Shown: positions 46,272 through 58,220, counted from the stretch's first letter. The stretch: 64,000 nucleotides of DNA from Tubulanus polymorphus (GCF_964204645.1 NC_134026.1:22462650-22526649), one strand, 5' to 3'. Numbers and translations are program-made. The notes: generated by a model from the letters alone, not told the origin.

Positions 46272-49200
46272 ATGGGTGGCCACCACTCCAGTTCAGCGGA
46301 TATATCAGACAGTCCGAAATCTGAGAAAAAACATAAGCACAGTACTAATGATTCCCCTGATAATGATGACTCGTCAACTGTTAAACAAGTGATGATCAGT
46401 TATAGCAGAAAAGATACTGAAGCGCTCAATATTCTCAGAAGTAATATTCAAATTTCATCATCACGTTGAAGATTATTGTCATTACTTTCGTATATAAAAC
46501 TAAATAAGGCTTTTAAATCTTCTGATTTTTGGTTAAGTGATATTTTAGTATATCAAAAAAACTTTTTTCTTACGGATTATAATCTTTCTTTCTAGATGCT
46601 CTTCAAAAATCTGGAATATCAACTTGGAGTGATGTAAATCAACTGAAAGCTGGCGATGACTTTTTATCTCGCATTGGTCAAGCTGTTATAGACTGTGAAG
46701 TACGCATACTCCCAGCTATTGATTATATCAGACCCCAAAAATTGCATTTTTCTCTTCCTATCGAATCTTAAGTACATAATGTAATATGAATAAAAGATTA
46801 ATGCTATAATGATAAAAAGACCTACACTCCAAATTAATTCAGTTATGATTTTGTATTACTCTCATCAGAAATTAACTAGGCCTACCAGTAAACTATTCCT
46901 GAAGAATTATGTCATTTCATTCCAGGTTTTCGTTTTCCTTGCGAGTCCATCGTCAATACAGTCGAAATTCTGTCAAGATGAACTCGCTTTGGCTTACATA
47001 TCAAAGAAAGCAATATTTCCGGTGGCGCTGTACCCAGCTGAAGAACTGTTTGATGTAATGGATACAGGAATGTAGGTTTAATAACTAGTATTTGAACTGA
47101 GTATGAGTTTAACCGGTAATGGGGTGGGTCTCAAATATCAGAAACCTTTTTACAGAACGGACCGTTTACTTTTGCGAGTTTTTGATTCTCGATCTCTGAT
47201 GCGTTTATTTTGTTATTCGCAGGCGATTGCAGCTTGCACGATTCGAGTGGAATTTCTTCCTCGACCCGTCGGAATACAAAGAGAAATTTGATCAGCTTTT
47301 GTTGTTGATTCAACAGGCTCTTGGAGACACTAAACAGGATGCAAATAATGGTATGGTAATATCTTATTCCAGATTCTGTGAAAAACACTTTTTCTTCATC
47401 ACATTGTGCTAACTTGGTCTTGAATATGAAATTCTGCATTAGTGGTCTTCTTGTTTGATATTTTACTGTTCCAATTATATACATTTATTGTTGTATGTGT
47501 GTGTAACACTTCTGCGTTGAATTCTTCATTTAAATGCAAAAACAAATCAGTTGATTTCGTAACTGATTCCATGGAAGAACTGGGACAAAGTGAGTATGTT
47601 TAGGTTCCCTGGTAGATCTGCTTTTGAGAAATTTTGGTTCGGATTGTTGTTGATTTAATTCTGGTGTATATTGATTTCAATTAGGACTATTAAGTTTCCC
47701 TTATGCATGGTCTTGTTATGCCAGATTGCATGACATGGGCTTGAATTTTCGAATATGATTGGTTTTAATTTAATTCCTCGGATCAGTTTAAGGACGAAAT
47801 TGAGGAAAATCTGAGCGATGATTGTGCTACGAGACCTAGCGTCTAAGCCTAAGTCATTTATTTGAATCAGAAATATGGTAGACTCCGCCCAATTCGGATC
47901 CGATCAACTTGGATGTTTGTTGAAATATTTATTGTGACACTATATATGAAATACATAACATCCAACTCGGATTTCACACAAAGCGGACACATTTTTACAG
48001 TCCTAAAACATCCGACTTGAGCGAAGTCTACTGTACTGTATTTCATCCGAGAATATGAATGCATGGAATTAATCTTCGGTGTTTATTGATAGTGATAGGA
48101 CCTGTGGACATTGCCGAAAAACGCAAGAGTGAGTAAACGATTAGATCAGTAGGACTTCATGTTATCAAACGCACCCACTAAATCTGGATCAGGGATATTG
48201 ATTTAATCCAGAAATCATTGATATCCCTTTTGTGTCTTACTGTATGTTGGTATGATACAATCTTTCGGTCTTTACCATATACGAAAGTATAACTGTGCAC
48301 CTTCCTCCCAAAAACTAACCATATTAATGTTCGTAGCGGGATTAAGTCCATTTTAGGTGAAGCCTACTGCATTTAGAAAATAAACTAATATGAAACTAAC
48401 CCTTTGCACCCCATACAATGAGTCCATGGTTTTTTGTTTCAATATTCTCTTAAAACCTATGTATTTATTTTGACCCGTTTTATATATGCAAATGCATCAT
48501 GGCAATGTAAGGGCTTTGCTTGCTTTGCATTTTACATTTGTGGCAGCGGTTTGAATTGATTCATAAAACTTATGGCATACTGGTACAACAATTGCTATAA
48601 TCTTTTATTTCTAGAATTGTTATTTTTCTCGGTTATGGTACATATACTGGATTCTGATCATTCTTTTTGAATTTAATAATGACTCGGGTGAAGTTATTAT
48701 ATGCTGAATCCTTGAACCATTAACATTCCAGTGTTGCAGCGTCAAGGGTCACGACCAGCACTCCGAGCAGATCCAATTCGAATGTCCTCATTACCTGGTG
48801 GTGACGTAAGTGCTGAAAACTCATTCCTGGCGACATTCTGGCAAAGAAATTTTGATGATGCTGAGCAAGTGCCTTGGTTTGAGTAAGTGATTGGCTTTCA
48901 GTTAACTCGGTTAGCTAATATACTTATTGCCCTGATTCTGTAATAAATCTTTGAATACTTTTGTAGATTTGTGAAGATTTTTTCGAATGAATACAAAGAT
49001 CAGATAGAGCACATCTTCCGGGCTGAAAAAGATAAAGTCTGGTTGGTTTCAATTCTGCACAGAGAGTTGAACGTGACCAGCAATACACTGAAAAAAAATA
49101 ATTTCGACAGTGAGTTAGATATATTTCGAATGTAACATTCCACTGTATTGAGCCCTTGCCCTTGACGACCTTAGTGATTATATATTCCTATGCACCTGAA

Positions 49201-50146
49201 TAACTAGGCTTTTGCGCCATTGTAGTCTCAGAAAGCATCCTGTGTAATTATTTGTGCAGGATTTTGCTCGACGGAAACTGGTGAATTTCGTCCATTTTGG
49301 TTGAAGGTTCAAGATCAAGCTGTCGAAAGTTACACTATCAGAGAGGTGTTCAATATGGAGTCCAGTGTGCGAGTGGATGCAATTGAGAACTTGGGTAAGT
49401 ATGTCCACACTAACAAACCTTTATCTGTTGAAAGTTTTTGAAACAATATAGATTATTGAATTTATAGTACTGACAGTGGCTGGATTGAATTATATTCATT
49501 TTCTTTATTCAGGCAAATATAAGAGTCCTGCTGTTATTGAAGCTCTAATCGATCTGCTCTCCGATGAGGATAACAACGTGCGGGCTGTAGCCGCTATATC
49601 TCTAGCTCGTACCGGCTGCCGTACATTACGAGTCCTCGAAGAACTGATGAAAACGCTCGACAGCAAAGATCGTCTGGTTCGCGAGAGTGGATGTTTGTCT
49701 CTGGGTCATTTACAGGTCGAGGATGCTGTGCCAAAACTCGTTCAACTCTGGTTAGTGATAAGCGATAGATCTATTCACATAATATAGGGAGAAACTAGCT
49801 TGAAATAGGCTCTAGGCATACTTCTTTACAAAATAACCCTATTCTGTAAGGAATTAGATGTTTACTAAATGTTAAAGTAGCAGTTTGGACAATACCTATA
49901 TACCGTAGTTAGATTATTTGAAATGAGTTTTAATACAATCATTTTTCAGATTTTGATTATTTCGATGGGCTTTTTAAATTTCATGAATTATACATTTTAT
50001 TTGATTTCAGGAGAAACGATTTCATTTCAAGTGTCCGTGAGGCGGCGTCAATTGCACTTGAACAAATTGGAGGTGAACAAGCGAATGAAGCCATTAGAAT
50101 GACTAAACTGCTCAGCGAAGAAATCCACATGCTAACAAAATCTTAG
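46272..50146 (+). CDS. TIR-HEAT repeat protein, predicted N-myristoylated
   Basis: Eleven exons join in frame to 472 residues: 46272-46440, 46596-46699, 46926-47071, 47223-47350, 47551-47589, 48099-48128, 48732-48882, 48967-49109, 49260-49394, 49513-49750, 50011-50146. Residues 1-37 are a polar Ser/Asp/Lys leader starting MGGHHSSS (myristoylation pattern Gly2, Ser6). A TIR domain covers about 38-175: VMISYSRKD (box 1), LQKSGISTWSDVNQLKAGDD, VFVFLASPSS, then SKFCQDELALAY with E110 at the place of the catalytic Glu of TIR NADases. About 205-335 is an unrecognised helical region (ATFWQRNF, QVPWFEFVKIFSNEY). HEAT repeats fill about 335-465 (IEALIDLLSDEDNNVRAVAA, LMKTLDSKDRLVRESGCLSL). This order is the reverse of SARM1 (ARM-SAM-TIR) and lacks SAM domains. 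The role is unproven: an NAD-cleaving enzyme or a signalling adaptor, probably at membranes. A candidate ATTAAA lies at 50295. The exons at 47551 (39 nt) and 48099 (30 nt, weak acceptor) are the least certain. Confidence 0.9.
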
Positions 50147-50560
50147 TTACCAGTAGATCTCACCGAAAATTATATGTAGACCCCGACTGTTCTTCTATAC
50201 GGATCATGGGATTCATGAACAGAGTTTCTGTGATATTTATTCTTTGCATTATACATGTAGTTTATAGGAAATGATGAAATTGTGCTTTAAATCCATTAAA
50301 CTAATACGAAATATGTGGATTTTAGGCTGAATGAATTATTATCCAATGATATATTTGAAGTTTGTTGCAACGGTCTGGGATTATGGGTGAAAAAAGGCTT
50401 TTACCATGGTAGATTTAGAAAATCATTCTGACCAAATTTGGGATGTGGTAATGAATTTACTTATAACCAGATTTACTTTCGACCAGTTATGCCCGACCAG
50501 TGGTGTTGGAACCGCAGCGACGAAAGCGGCGGCAATGATTTACTGAATGAACATTTTTAG
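50147..50560. other. 3' flank of the TIR-HEAT gene
   Basis: Probable 3' UTR with a candidate poly(A) signal ATTAAA at 50295-50300. No coding exon is seen. Confidence 0.5.
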
Positions 50561-51340
50561 CCCACTTGGGACTTTAGCCCCAGCGGGCTATTGCGTTCAC
50601 TTTTCGGCCATCCGTTTGTTCGTCCGTCCGTCATTCAGTCTACAGAACCCATTCGTAGGTGGGAAAAAGTTTTTCCACATTATATTGATACCTAAGCATA
50701 TTTTGTGACGACAATGAATTAGAAAGTTGAAGCTTATAACGTGTTCTATGATTGTGGTGAGTTTCAAGTTCATTGGTTTTTGTATATGGCCACCATGGGG
50801 CGTTGAATAATACAATATCTTAGTATTTTTATATAATATTTGTAACAATACATATTTTGTTACCACAATCAATTGCAAAGTTGTAGCTCATAACATTGTC
50901 TATGATTGTGGTGAGTTTTAAGCAAATTAGTTATTCTATATCGTCACCAGGGGGCTTGAATAGTAGAATAACCTAGTATTTCCTTATTATTTTGGTACCT
51001 AGGCATATTTTGTAACCATGATCAATTGCAAAATTGTAGTTCATGACATTTTCTATGATTGTGGGTGAGTTACAAGGTTATTGGGTTTTTTTAATATGGT
51101 CACCAGGGGGCGTTGAATAGTAGAATAACTTAGTATTTCCATATTAAATTGGTAACGAGGCATATTTTGTTATCACAATCAATTACAAAATCGTAGCTGC
51201 TGACATGTTCTATGATTGTGGAGTTTCAAGGTCATTGGTTTTTGTATATGGTCACCAGGGGGCGTTGAATATTGAAATTGTTAGATCGTTGAGCATTTGA
51301 AACCACTTCCCAAGTGGGCATGGTGTCCCTGGACCCCTAG
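50560..51340. repeat. Dispersed repeat holding four tandem about 154-bp units with CTCF-like motifs
   Basis: Left border cccacttgggactttagccc then agcgggctattgcg, with cgtccgtccgtc; right border caagtgggcatggtgtccct then ggacccc. Between them four diverged tandem units each run from atattttgt through tctatgattgtgg to a GC-rich word: ccaccatggggcg (50790), tcaccagggggct (50944), tcaccagggggcg (51100) and tcaccagggggcg (51252). Spacings are 154, 156 and 152 bp. The GC-rich word matches the CTCF core consensus (CCACCAGGGGGCGC) at most positions. The short complementary borders (cccacttggg and caagtgggc) suggest a non-autonomous mobile element whose core amplified in tandem. Confidence 0.75.
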
Positions 51341-53213
51341 TTTTCTTTGAATACTATGTTTTTGACAAATTGAAGTAAATTCGTCGCAACAATAAAACAG
51401 AACGTGTAAAAAATCAGCCATTGGCCACGGCAATCAAAAATTGCTTCCAACGCGCTTTCCAACGATCAACCATTTGCAGTTCACCAGTAAAATACAGTCA
51501 AATCCCACCTTATTTTGTTCACTTTAATCTTTTTTTACATGTTAGAGGCTATTATATCTCCTATTCCTATGTTCATCATGCTAACAACTATGTAATGGAG
51601 ATAATTTTCATGGATGACCTTTTCATCAACTTAGCTATATGAAAGATTTATAACGTCCGTCTTCGAAATAAACTGTTTAGTGTTTATTGACCCTGCTGTT
51701 TGTACCAAGTAAAATTTACATGCGTTAACATATTTTAGATGCAAAACATTTTAGGTACTAAATTTGTCAATTATCTAAAAATCTATTTACCGGTACTTAT
51801 ATATTTATTCACTACAGTAGAGTCCATTCAAGTACAGATCTGACATTAAACCGTTAAACAGAGATTTGTCGAAATATCTCTGATCCTGGAGTGTACGTTC
51901 TAACGATGTACTATGCAACTTTGGTATTGTCCTGAGTCAGAAGTTTTCAGTTCAGAAAAAGTAATTGCTTGAGTAGAGTCTTCTCTAGTTTGTTATGTTG
52001 AAAAATATAGTTTTTTATTTTATTTAAACTTGTAGTATGTTAGTGTGTCCAAAAAAAATGATAGTCAGTTATGGTTACTTGTCTATTTTGAACTACATGT
52101 AACTACATATATTAATCAATTAGTTAAAACCCTGCGACTGTACAGAGTACATGTGTAGCCACTTTCCAGAAAAAAATGACCTAATATTTAGAATAAAAAT
52201 GGTGTCATATTCAATCTCGTCAAAATTAGGAAAACCTTCAAGAGACATTGATGACTATTCATGATTCATGATAATTTCATAATTGACTACACGTACTTGG
52301 TTTCAAGATATGGTTTTCATTGGCATACAACACACTGTGCAGTCATGCATGCCGATATTGACCCATTTTCTGAGAAAATAAACATCCTATTTTATCTAAA
52401 CCACTCAAAATTGTAACTACATGTAATTTATTATTTTATCATTTGAAAACAGGTTAGTAACCAACTGAATTTTCTGAGACCCACTGTACTACCAGTTGTG
52501 TTGAGTTATAGCATGCATAATATATAGCAATGTTGGTTACATCTAGGATGCTGTATAAACTGGTTTGGTTGTGTATCGATTCTTTTGTCAATCCTATCTG
52601 CTTCAAGGGGAATATATGAGAATAAGTTGTATTTTAGTTTCATTCCAGTCTTGTATAGTATAGATAGCAATATACTTAGCTTTGTACATGTCTCTACTTT
52701 GTTTATCATACACATGTATATTCGTATGAAAACCCAACCTATTTTCTTTGTGTTTACTGCTTTTTGAGGACCAAATAGTTGAACACTATTGTCTCTGTTT
52801 TCAGATAACAGCAACTGTTTTCAGATAACGGCAACCTTGATGATTCTTTAAAAAAACAGTCTTAGGCTTACTAATAATTATTCACGAAATGAATTTATTC
52901 AAATGGATTCACAAAATAAATCAATTTCATATCTATACAATTCTAAATCCACAAATTAATCTGATTTTAAGAGTATGATAAATTTGTCTAAAACACTATT
53001 CAAAATGTCAACCAACCGACATTGAAATGCAATTCATCATACATGTAAACTAAACAAATCTCAATCCGGATGTGACCAATCAAATTAATCTGTTTAATAA
53101 AAACATGAGATTCAAAATCCGATGCCAAAACATTCGAATTTGGATTGAAATTGATCCGGATTAAGTAGATTTGACAGTTGTCCCCATAACATATTCGGCT
53201 GGGATTCGTTTAA
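51341..53213. other. Non-coding stretch between repeat and the 409-aa gene
   Basis: No exon is supported on either strand. A minus-strand AATAAA (plus-strand tttatt near 52893) could terminate the transcript of the gene to the right. The rest is AT-rich sequence without visible structure. Confidence 0.45.
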
Positions 53214-55174
53214 TTAACACATAGCTATGTACGGCTGAAGACGGAACAATAATTCGAGCAGGAACGAGCGATCCTCTTTCTTCAGCAGATCGAGCGGATG
53301 AGAATAGATCAGACGAGATCTGTAGGTTGGATTTAAAGGTTTCGCGGACATCACGTTAACCAGGTGTCGTTTTTCCATCAGTAATGTCGTTAGGCGAACC
53401 TATTCGAAAGAAGAATTTAAAATTAATACACGTATTCATAAACTCGCGAATTGCTGGACACTACTTCATTTTCAGATAGCATAGTAAAACTTAAATCAAG
53501 AATGTAATGGGAAATTCGACACTGTTTATTGCTGACCTTTGTGCCGTGAAGTACAAAGCCCATCATTATGTTTTGGTCGGGATTCGTGAAGCAAGAGAAT
53601 GGTAACTCGAGTAACAATTCGCCTGAATGTTGAGCTAACAGTTCTCTAGATATGGGCACATCGAAGTGGCTGAGACCGTGGGGAGTCTGTGCCATGGATG
53701 ACGAACTGATGAAGCTATCCCCAGCTCCGGACTCGTCTGGGGTACATTTAATGGACGATGTGTCGGCTTCAACGTTCGCATCCGAATCCCCTTCTTCATT
53801 CATATTAGCCACCTATATGATGTGAATATAAGAGTGAAGAATTTCTTCAACAATTAAATTTCTTTAGCAAAATAATAAGACCTAATTGCAGTTATTGTGA
53901 GAACCTCAGTTGGCCTGTGAATACCACCACAGCTCCATTATTTGGCCAATTCTGTGCAAGTCTTACCAAGTTTTTCCAACCTTACGCAAATATCACAGAT
54001 GTGTATACTTACGGTTGTGATAGCTGCTACAGTGAATTTCACATGGTTTCCATCATATTGTACGTATTTCTGGCTGTAACCTCGCATGCAAGGGGCTGAT
54101 CCGACGTCGTTTCCAAAGACCATCGCTTTTCTTTCAGTTTCATTTCCTGCCCTACGAAAAAGAGAGAAAAAACAATGGAGCATTTTTAATTCATGTCTTC
54201 ACTTTAGACAGAGAGGAAAATTTAAGTTCACACTTATACCTCAGAAATGAACTAACAATTCTAGTGAATTCTTTGAATAGACTAGCGCACACGGCACCGA
54301 TGTCCGTAGCCGATTTTCTGATTTCAAGAAATGTCTGAACTTCCCTCACGAAGTTTTTCATCAATTCGATTTTGCCCTTAAATCTGGAAAAGATTCAGAG
54401 AGATGCAAAACTGTTCTACGAATTTCAAGAAATAGACTGACTGCCGGTATTTTCTATGAAGCAAAAACTTCGTAATAATGAATTGACAAACTAAAAAGAC
54501 AAGAATTCACAATATTTTGAAGGACAACAAAATGTGCGTCCTGAGAGACGGTATAAATTCCTCACTGGACATTCAGACTGAAAAGAAACAATTCTTTGCC
54601 AGGGGCCGTAGACTACAAATCTTAGAGGGGTACCGTGCCCCTTTCGTTTCTGCTTGCACCCTTCTTAAGAATCTTGGCCTACATCGATTAGAAATTCCTT
54701 GTAGAATCCTTCTTCACTTGGAACTAACTGAATTTTGTTATAGGCCTTGTGAGTTTTTGTTAGAAACAGCAGGTCTTTAATGACACAAGACACAAACTTC
54801 GTTAACTCTTCGCTATCCTTTTCTTGAATCCTGACCAGTTCTTCAAGTTGCATTTGAAGCTTCTTCATAGCGTACGTCGACGTTTCGTTTTCGGCATCGA
54901 CGTTGAAATAAAGCCGTTTCATTATGAACCTGTGTTCGGCGCGTTCATCGGGTTGAATTTCAGCCACCTCGGCCATGTGTAGAACGTAGAACGCATCGTG
55001 CGGTCCTTCGGGTTCGATTTGCAGCGCTTCCCGGGCGCTGTCAGTCCATTCTCGCGTGTCCGACGGCAGCTCGGGCAGTTCAAGCTCGTTCGTTCGACTA
55101 CAGGGAAACGAACAAAACTCTTTTTCGCTTTGGATGAGACTCTGATCGCAACTCGTTGTAGTAGCGACATCCAT
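53214..55174 (-). CDS. Unrecognised 409-residue protein
   Basis: Five exons join in frame: 55174-54683, 54376-54240, 54151-54013, 53812-53537, 53399-53214. They sum to 1230 nt and end in TAA. I do not recognise the family. About residues 1-60 are acidic/Ser-rich (NELELPELPSDTREWTDSAR). About 85-165 look like charged amphipathic helices, possibly coiled coil (MKKLQMQLEELVRIQEKDSE). A second helical block follows (IELMKNFVREVQTFLEIRKS). A Ser/Asp-rich linker comes next (TSSIKCTPDESGAGDSFISS), then a hydrophobic, structured part (SGELLLELPFSCF, NIMMGFVLHGTKV), and a conserved-looking C terminus (PLDLLKKEDRSFLLELLFRL). No signal peptide or membrane helix is seen, so it is probably intracellular. 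The exon-2 acceptor (gatttaag|GGC at 54377) was chosen because it alone keeps phase; it is weaker than the ccag seven bases upstream. The ATG follows an in-frame GTG. Confidence 0.74.
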
Positions 55175-56340
55175 CACGACACGGTCTATTTGACGTGTTT
55201 GTAAAACACGTGCTTTTACTCCGGGCTTGGTTGAATTTACCGCGCGTAACAGGTGGCAGCACCAATATACAATATAAATACAAATAAACTATATTCGTCC
55301 GTAATTCATGTAACAATATCGGAATACGGGGCCACACGTCATTAGATCAATGAGAATTGAATATGAAAACTTGGTCTTCCTAGGACATGTGCCGGGCCGA
55401 CGTTAATACCCTTCCGACCCAGTCCCCACGACACAACTATCGGGCACAGTCAACAAAAAAAGTTTTTACGGTTTTTAAGGCACCGGGACACTGCGACTGG
55501 GCTCAAGAATTTACGTATCAGGCCTTGTGTACCAGCGCAGTAGAGTATGTCGTAGTCTTTAGTCAATGAATAGGAGATTAACGTACCGACAGTGTCACGG
55601 TACACCGTCAATTTTTATTGGGGTGGCCATTTAAAAATCGAAACCGTCTGTAAGATCATGTAAATCAGTAAAAACGTATTTCTAGTGGGGAATGATTTGA
55701 TTTCCGGAACACAAAAAAATCATCCGATGGGATGCAATTAATGCGAAGCGGACCCGTAGCACGGTAACGGGCCTGCATACGGTAACATCAGACACAAGGT
55801 TCTTGAGTCGAGAAGATACACAATATCCGTGTAAGATGAATAACGAGAAAATCCCACAATAGATTCAACCAAAAAAGAAAAGTTCTACAGTGAAATTGAT
55901 ATATTTCAGCAACGTTCGAAATACTATTAGCCATCATCAGGCGTTACTAAGGTTCGGATTGGTAGTTGGTATTTGGATGGCAACGCCCTTCAAAAAGCTG
56001 TATTAGCGCACTAATCATATTAGGCCACAGGGCCCACGTGGGAGCTTCCAAGATCAAAATATCATTAGCTATGTCTCCAGATGGGAATATGGCCGCGGTT
56101 ACCTAACAACAGCATGTCAAACGAAGATGATTTATAGTAGAATGGTACTATCGACTAACTGACGTGCATAATACGACTATATCAAAGGTTGACAACAATG
56201 TTGTATATAGTGCATAGTGATGTCTGTGTGTAATTAAATCACCACTCAATAGATCGAAGTATGCCCATATGACCAGTGGCCAGTTGCATACGCTCTGCGA
56301 ATAATGCATCCGAAAACACATATCTTGATACTCAATATGA
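55175..56340. other. Intergenic stretch between the 409-aa gene and the MAM-like gene
   Basis: Divergent 5' flanks of the two genes. No exon with a recognisable motif. The 60-codon frame at 55387-55569 has no support. The 5' exons of the MAM-like gene, including its signal peptide exon, should lie in or near this interval. Confidence 0.4.
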
Positions 56341-57981
56341 TTACATCTTTTTATGAAATAACATGTTCAAAATCGGGTGAGTAATAGTCCTTCGTTGATT
56401 AGTGTTAACTATTCGTGCTACAAGAAATATTGCACCTTTCTTCAAAATTCGGAATTTCTACGCAGTTTTTTCGTGTAAATTCCGAAATGGGACTCTTTGC
56501 GATGGTTGGCGGTTGATGTCTCCCGGTGCATCGATGTGGCAACTGTGGGAAGTAAGTTGGAGCAAACGAGTGATTTTAGGTGGAACTCCACCAATTCGAC
56601 ACGGTTAACATCGGCCGATTAATAGAAAACTTGTAGGAAACTCACAATTATCTGATCAAATAATATTTTGCCAATTCTGAAGGCAAGTTGTTGCCCGAAA
56701 GGAGAGGACCACGCAGTTTACAACTTAGACGCGTTGATTTCAAACAGAAAAAAATAAACCAGCACATTGTTCTAGATCGTCTGGTATAATCTAAACTGCT
56801 TGTTAAATATGATCTTATTTTAAGGACAAAGAGAATAACGGAGCCGCTGTGCTGTCAACTGGGGCCAGGAAATACTCCGGAACTATTGCATCGCCATATG
56901 TAATCGAAAATCTAGCCCATATGAAATGCGTATCGGTCAACTATTCCGTCAAGTACGAAAATAACAAGAAATACACAATAGAACTTAAAGCATATTTTAA
57001 AAGCGCTAAAGCCTCTGGACGCTCGGTAGCTGCCTTTTCCGAAGAAATCAAGGGCACCGGGTCATCGAATAAAAAATTGACGTGGAAAACCGTCAAAAAG
57101 AAACTTTCAACTGCTGATTTTTATAAGAATGTTTTAAAGGTAATCATTAGACACATTTGTATTGAATTATTTTATTGACAAAAAACAAATATGCTGAGAA
57201 TGAATGTACCTCCCATCAGATACCACGTTTGATGTTGAATAATGAAGTTCTGATATGCATATTATATATAAATAGATATATGTTTGATTAAATTTCTTGT
57301 ATATATCATAATCTAACAGAGACTGGAGTTAGATATTAATTGGACAAACCAGAAGCGAATTGGGCATTTCTTAGTATTCGAAATCAACGTATACAACCAA
57401 ACAGCACCATGTGATACCGAGAGTAAGTTGATAGTGATTTATTGTGGAATTCTATTTGATTTCACATCCTGACAGTACATCTTACTTTGTGTTTTATGAA
57501 CAGGAGACAATCGACCAGAAAACAATGCACCAATCTTTATTGGTAAGACATATCGAATTTTCTAACAGAAAAACCACTGAGATTTACGATCGAAATCGTT
57601 GTTAATGGTACGTGATATTTCTTTTTTTCGTACATAGGAATAGCGTTTGCCGTCACCGCCGTACTTTACATAGGGCGTCGAAAAATGAAGCGTCGTAATG
57701 GCGTGAGAGCGAACAACCCGGCACAACCACAGACCCCTAATCCAGCGCAGGTTGCAAGAACACTGCAGCCAACTTCGGGTGCACGGCGTCCAATCACTCA
57801 ATCACCCTCTATAGCTGTCATTCCTTGCTCCCTACAATCAGCAGCACCGCCTCCAGCGTACGAATCGTTAGATTTTCTTCCGAATACTGTCGCCGATTTG
57901 CTGCCAAATTATGAAGAAGTTATGCGCGCGATAGACGACAAAGATCTCCCTAAACAAACCACATGTACCGAACATAGATGA
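56341..57981 (+). CDS. MAM-like type I membrane protein with PPxY and LPxY tail motifs
   Basis: Exons at 56466-56551, 56825-57139, 57320-57422, 57504-57542 and 57638-57981 join in frame. A tentative first exon (ATG near 56338, donor tcgg|gtgagt) has matching phase but no clear signal peptide, so the 5' end is uncertain. The ectodomain fits a MAM fold: CKFRNGTLCDGW at the start, SPYVIENLAHMKCVSVNYSV in the middle, LELDINWTN and FLVFEINVYNQTAPC at the end. It carries N-glycosylation sequons (NGT, NYS, NWT, NQT). A short membrane helix follows (IGIAFAVTAVLYIG), then basic stop-transfer residues (RRKMKRR). The roughly 100-residue cytosolic tail is Pro-rich and holds PPPAYESL (PPxY) and LPNYEEV (LPxY), ligands for NEDD4-family WW domains, which suggests regulated ubiquitination and endocytosis. 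AATAAA at 58193 is a likely poly(A) signal. It is convergent with the SEA/mucin gene, whose stop is 240 bp away. Confidence 0.75.
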
Positions 57982-58220
57982 TGATAACACACGATCATCA
58001 AATCCCACCATGAAATATCGTGTAAAAACACACATTTTTGATACTATTTAAGTCTGTATATATAGTAACTTAGTTGTTGACGTTGAGTTTTCGATATGAT
58101 AAGCGCTTCATCGAGAGACCGTAAAATTACTAGTTTTATGCGTAAGCCAATCATTTTGCTCGTATCCCTTGGCGAATGGGTAATATTTGGCAAATAAACA
58201 GTGCGCGGGTTCTTATTCCT

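Noticed and set aside
54517-54780. 87-codon plus frame
   Set aside because: Antisense to exon 1 and intron 1 of the 409-residue gene, without splice support.
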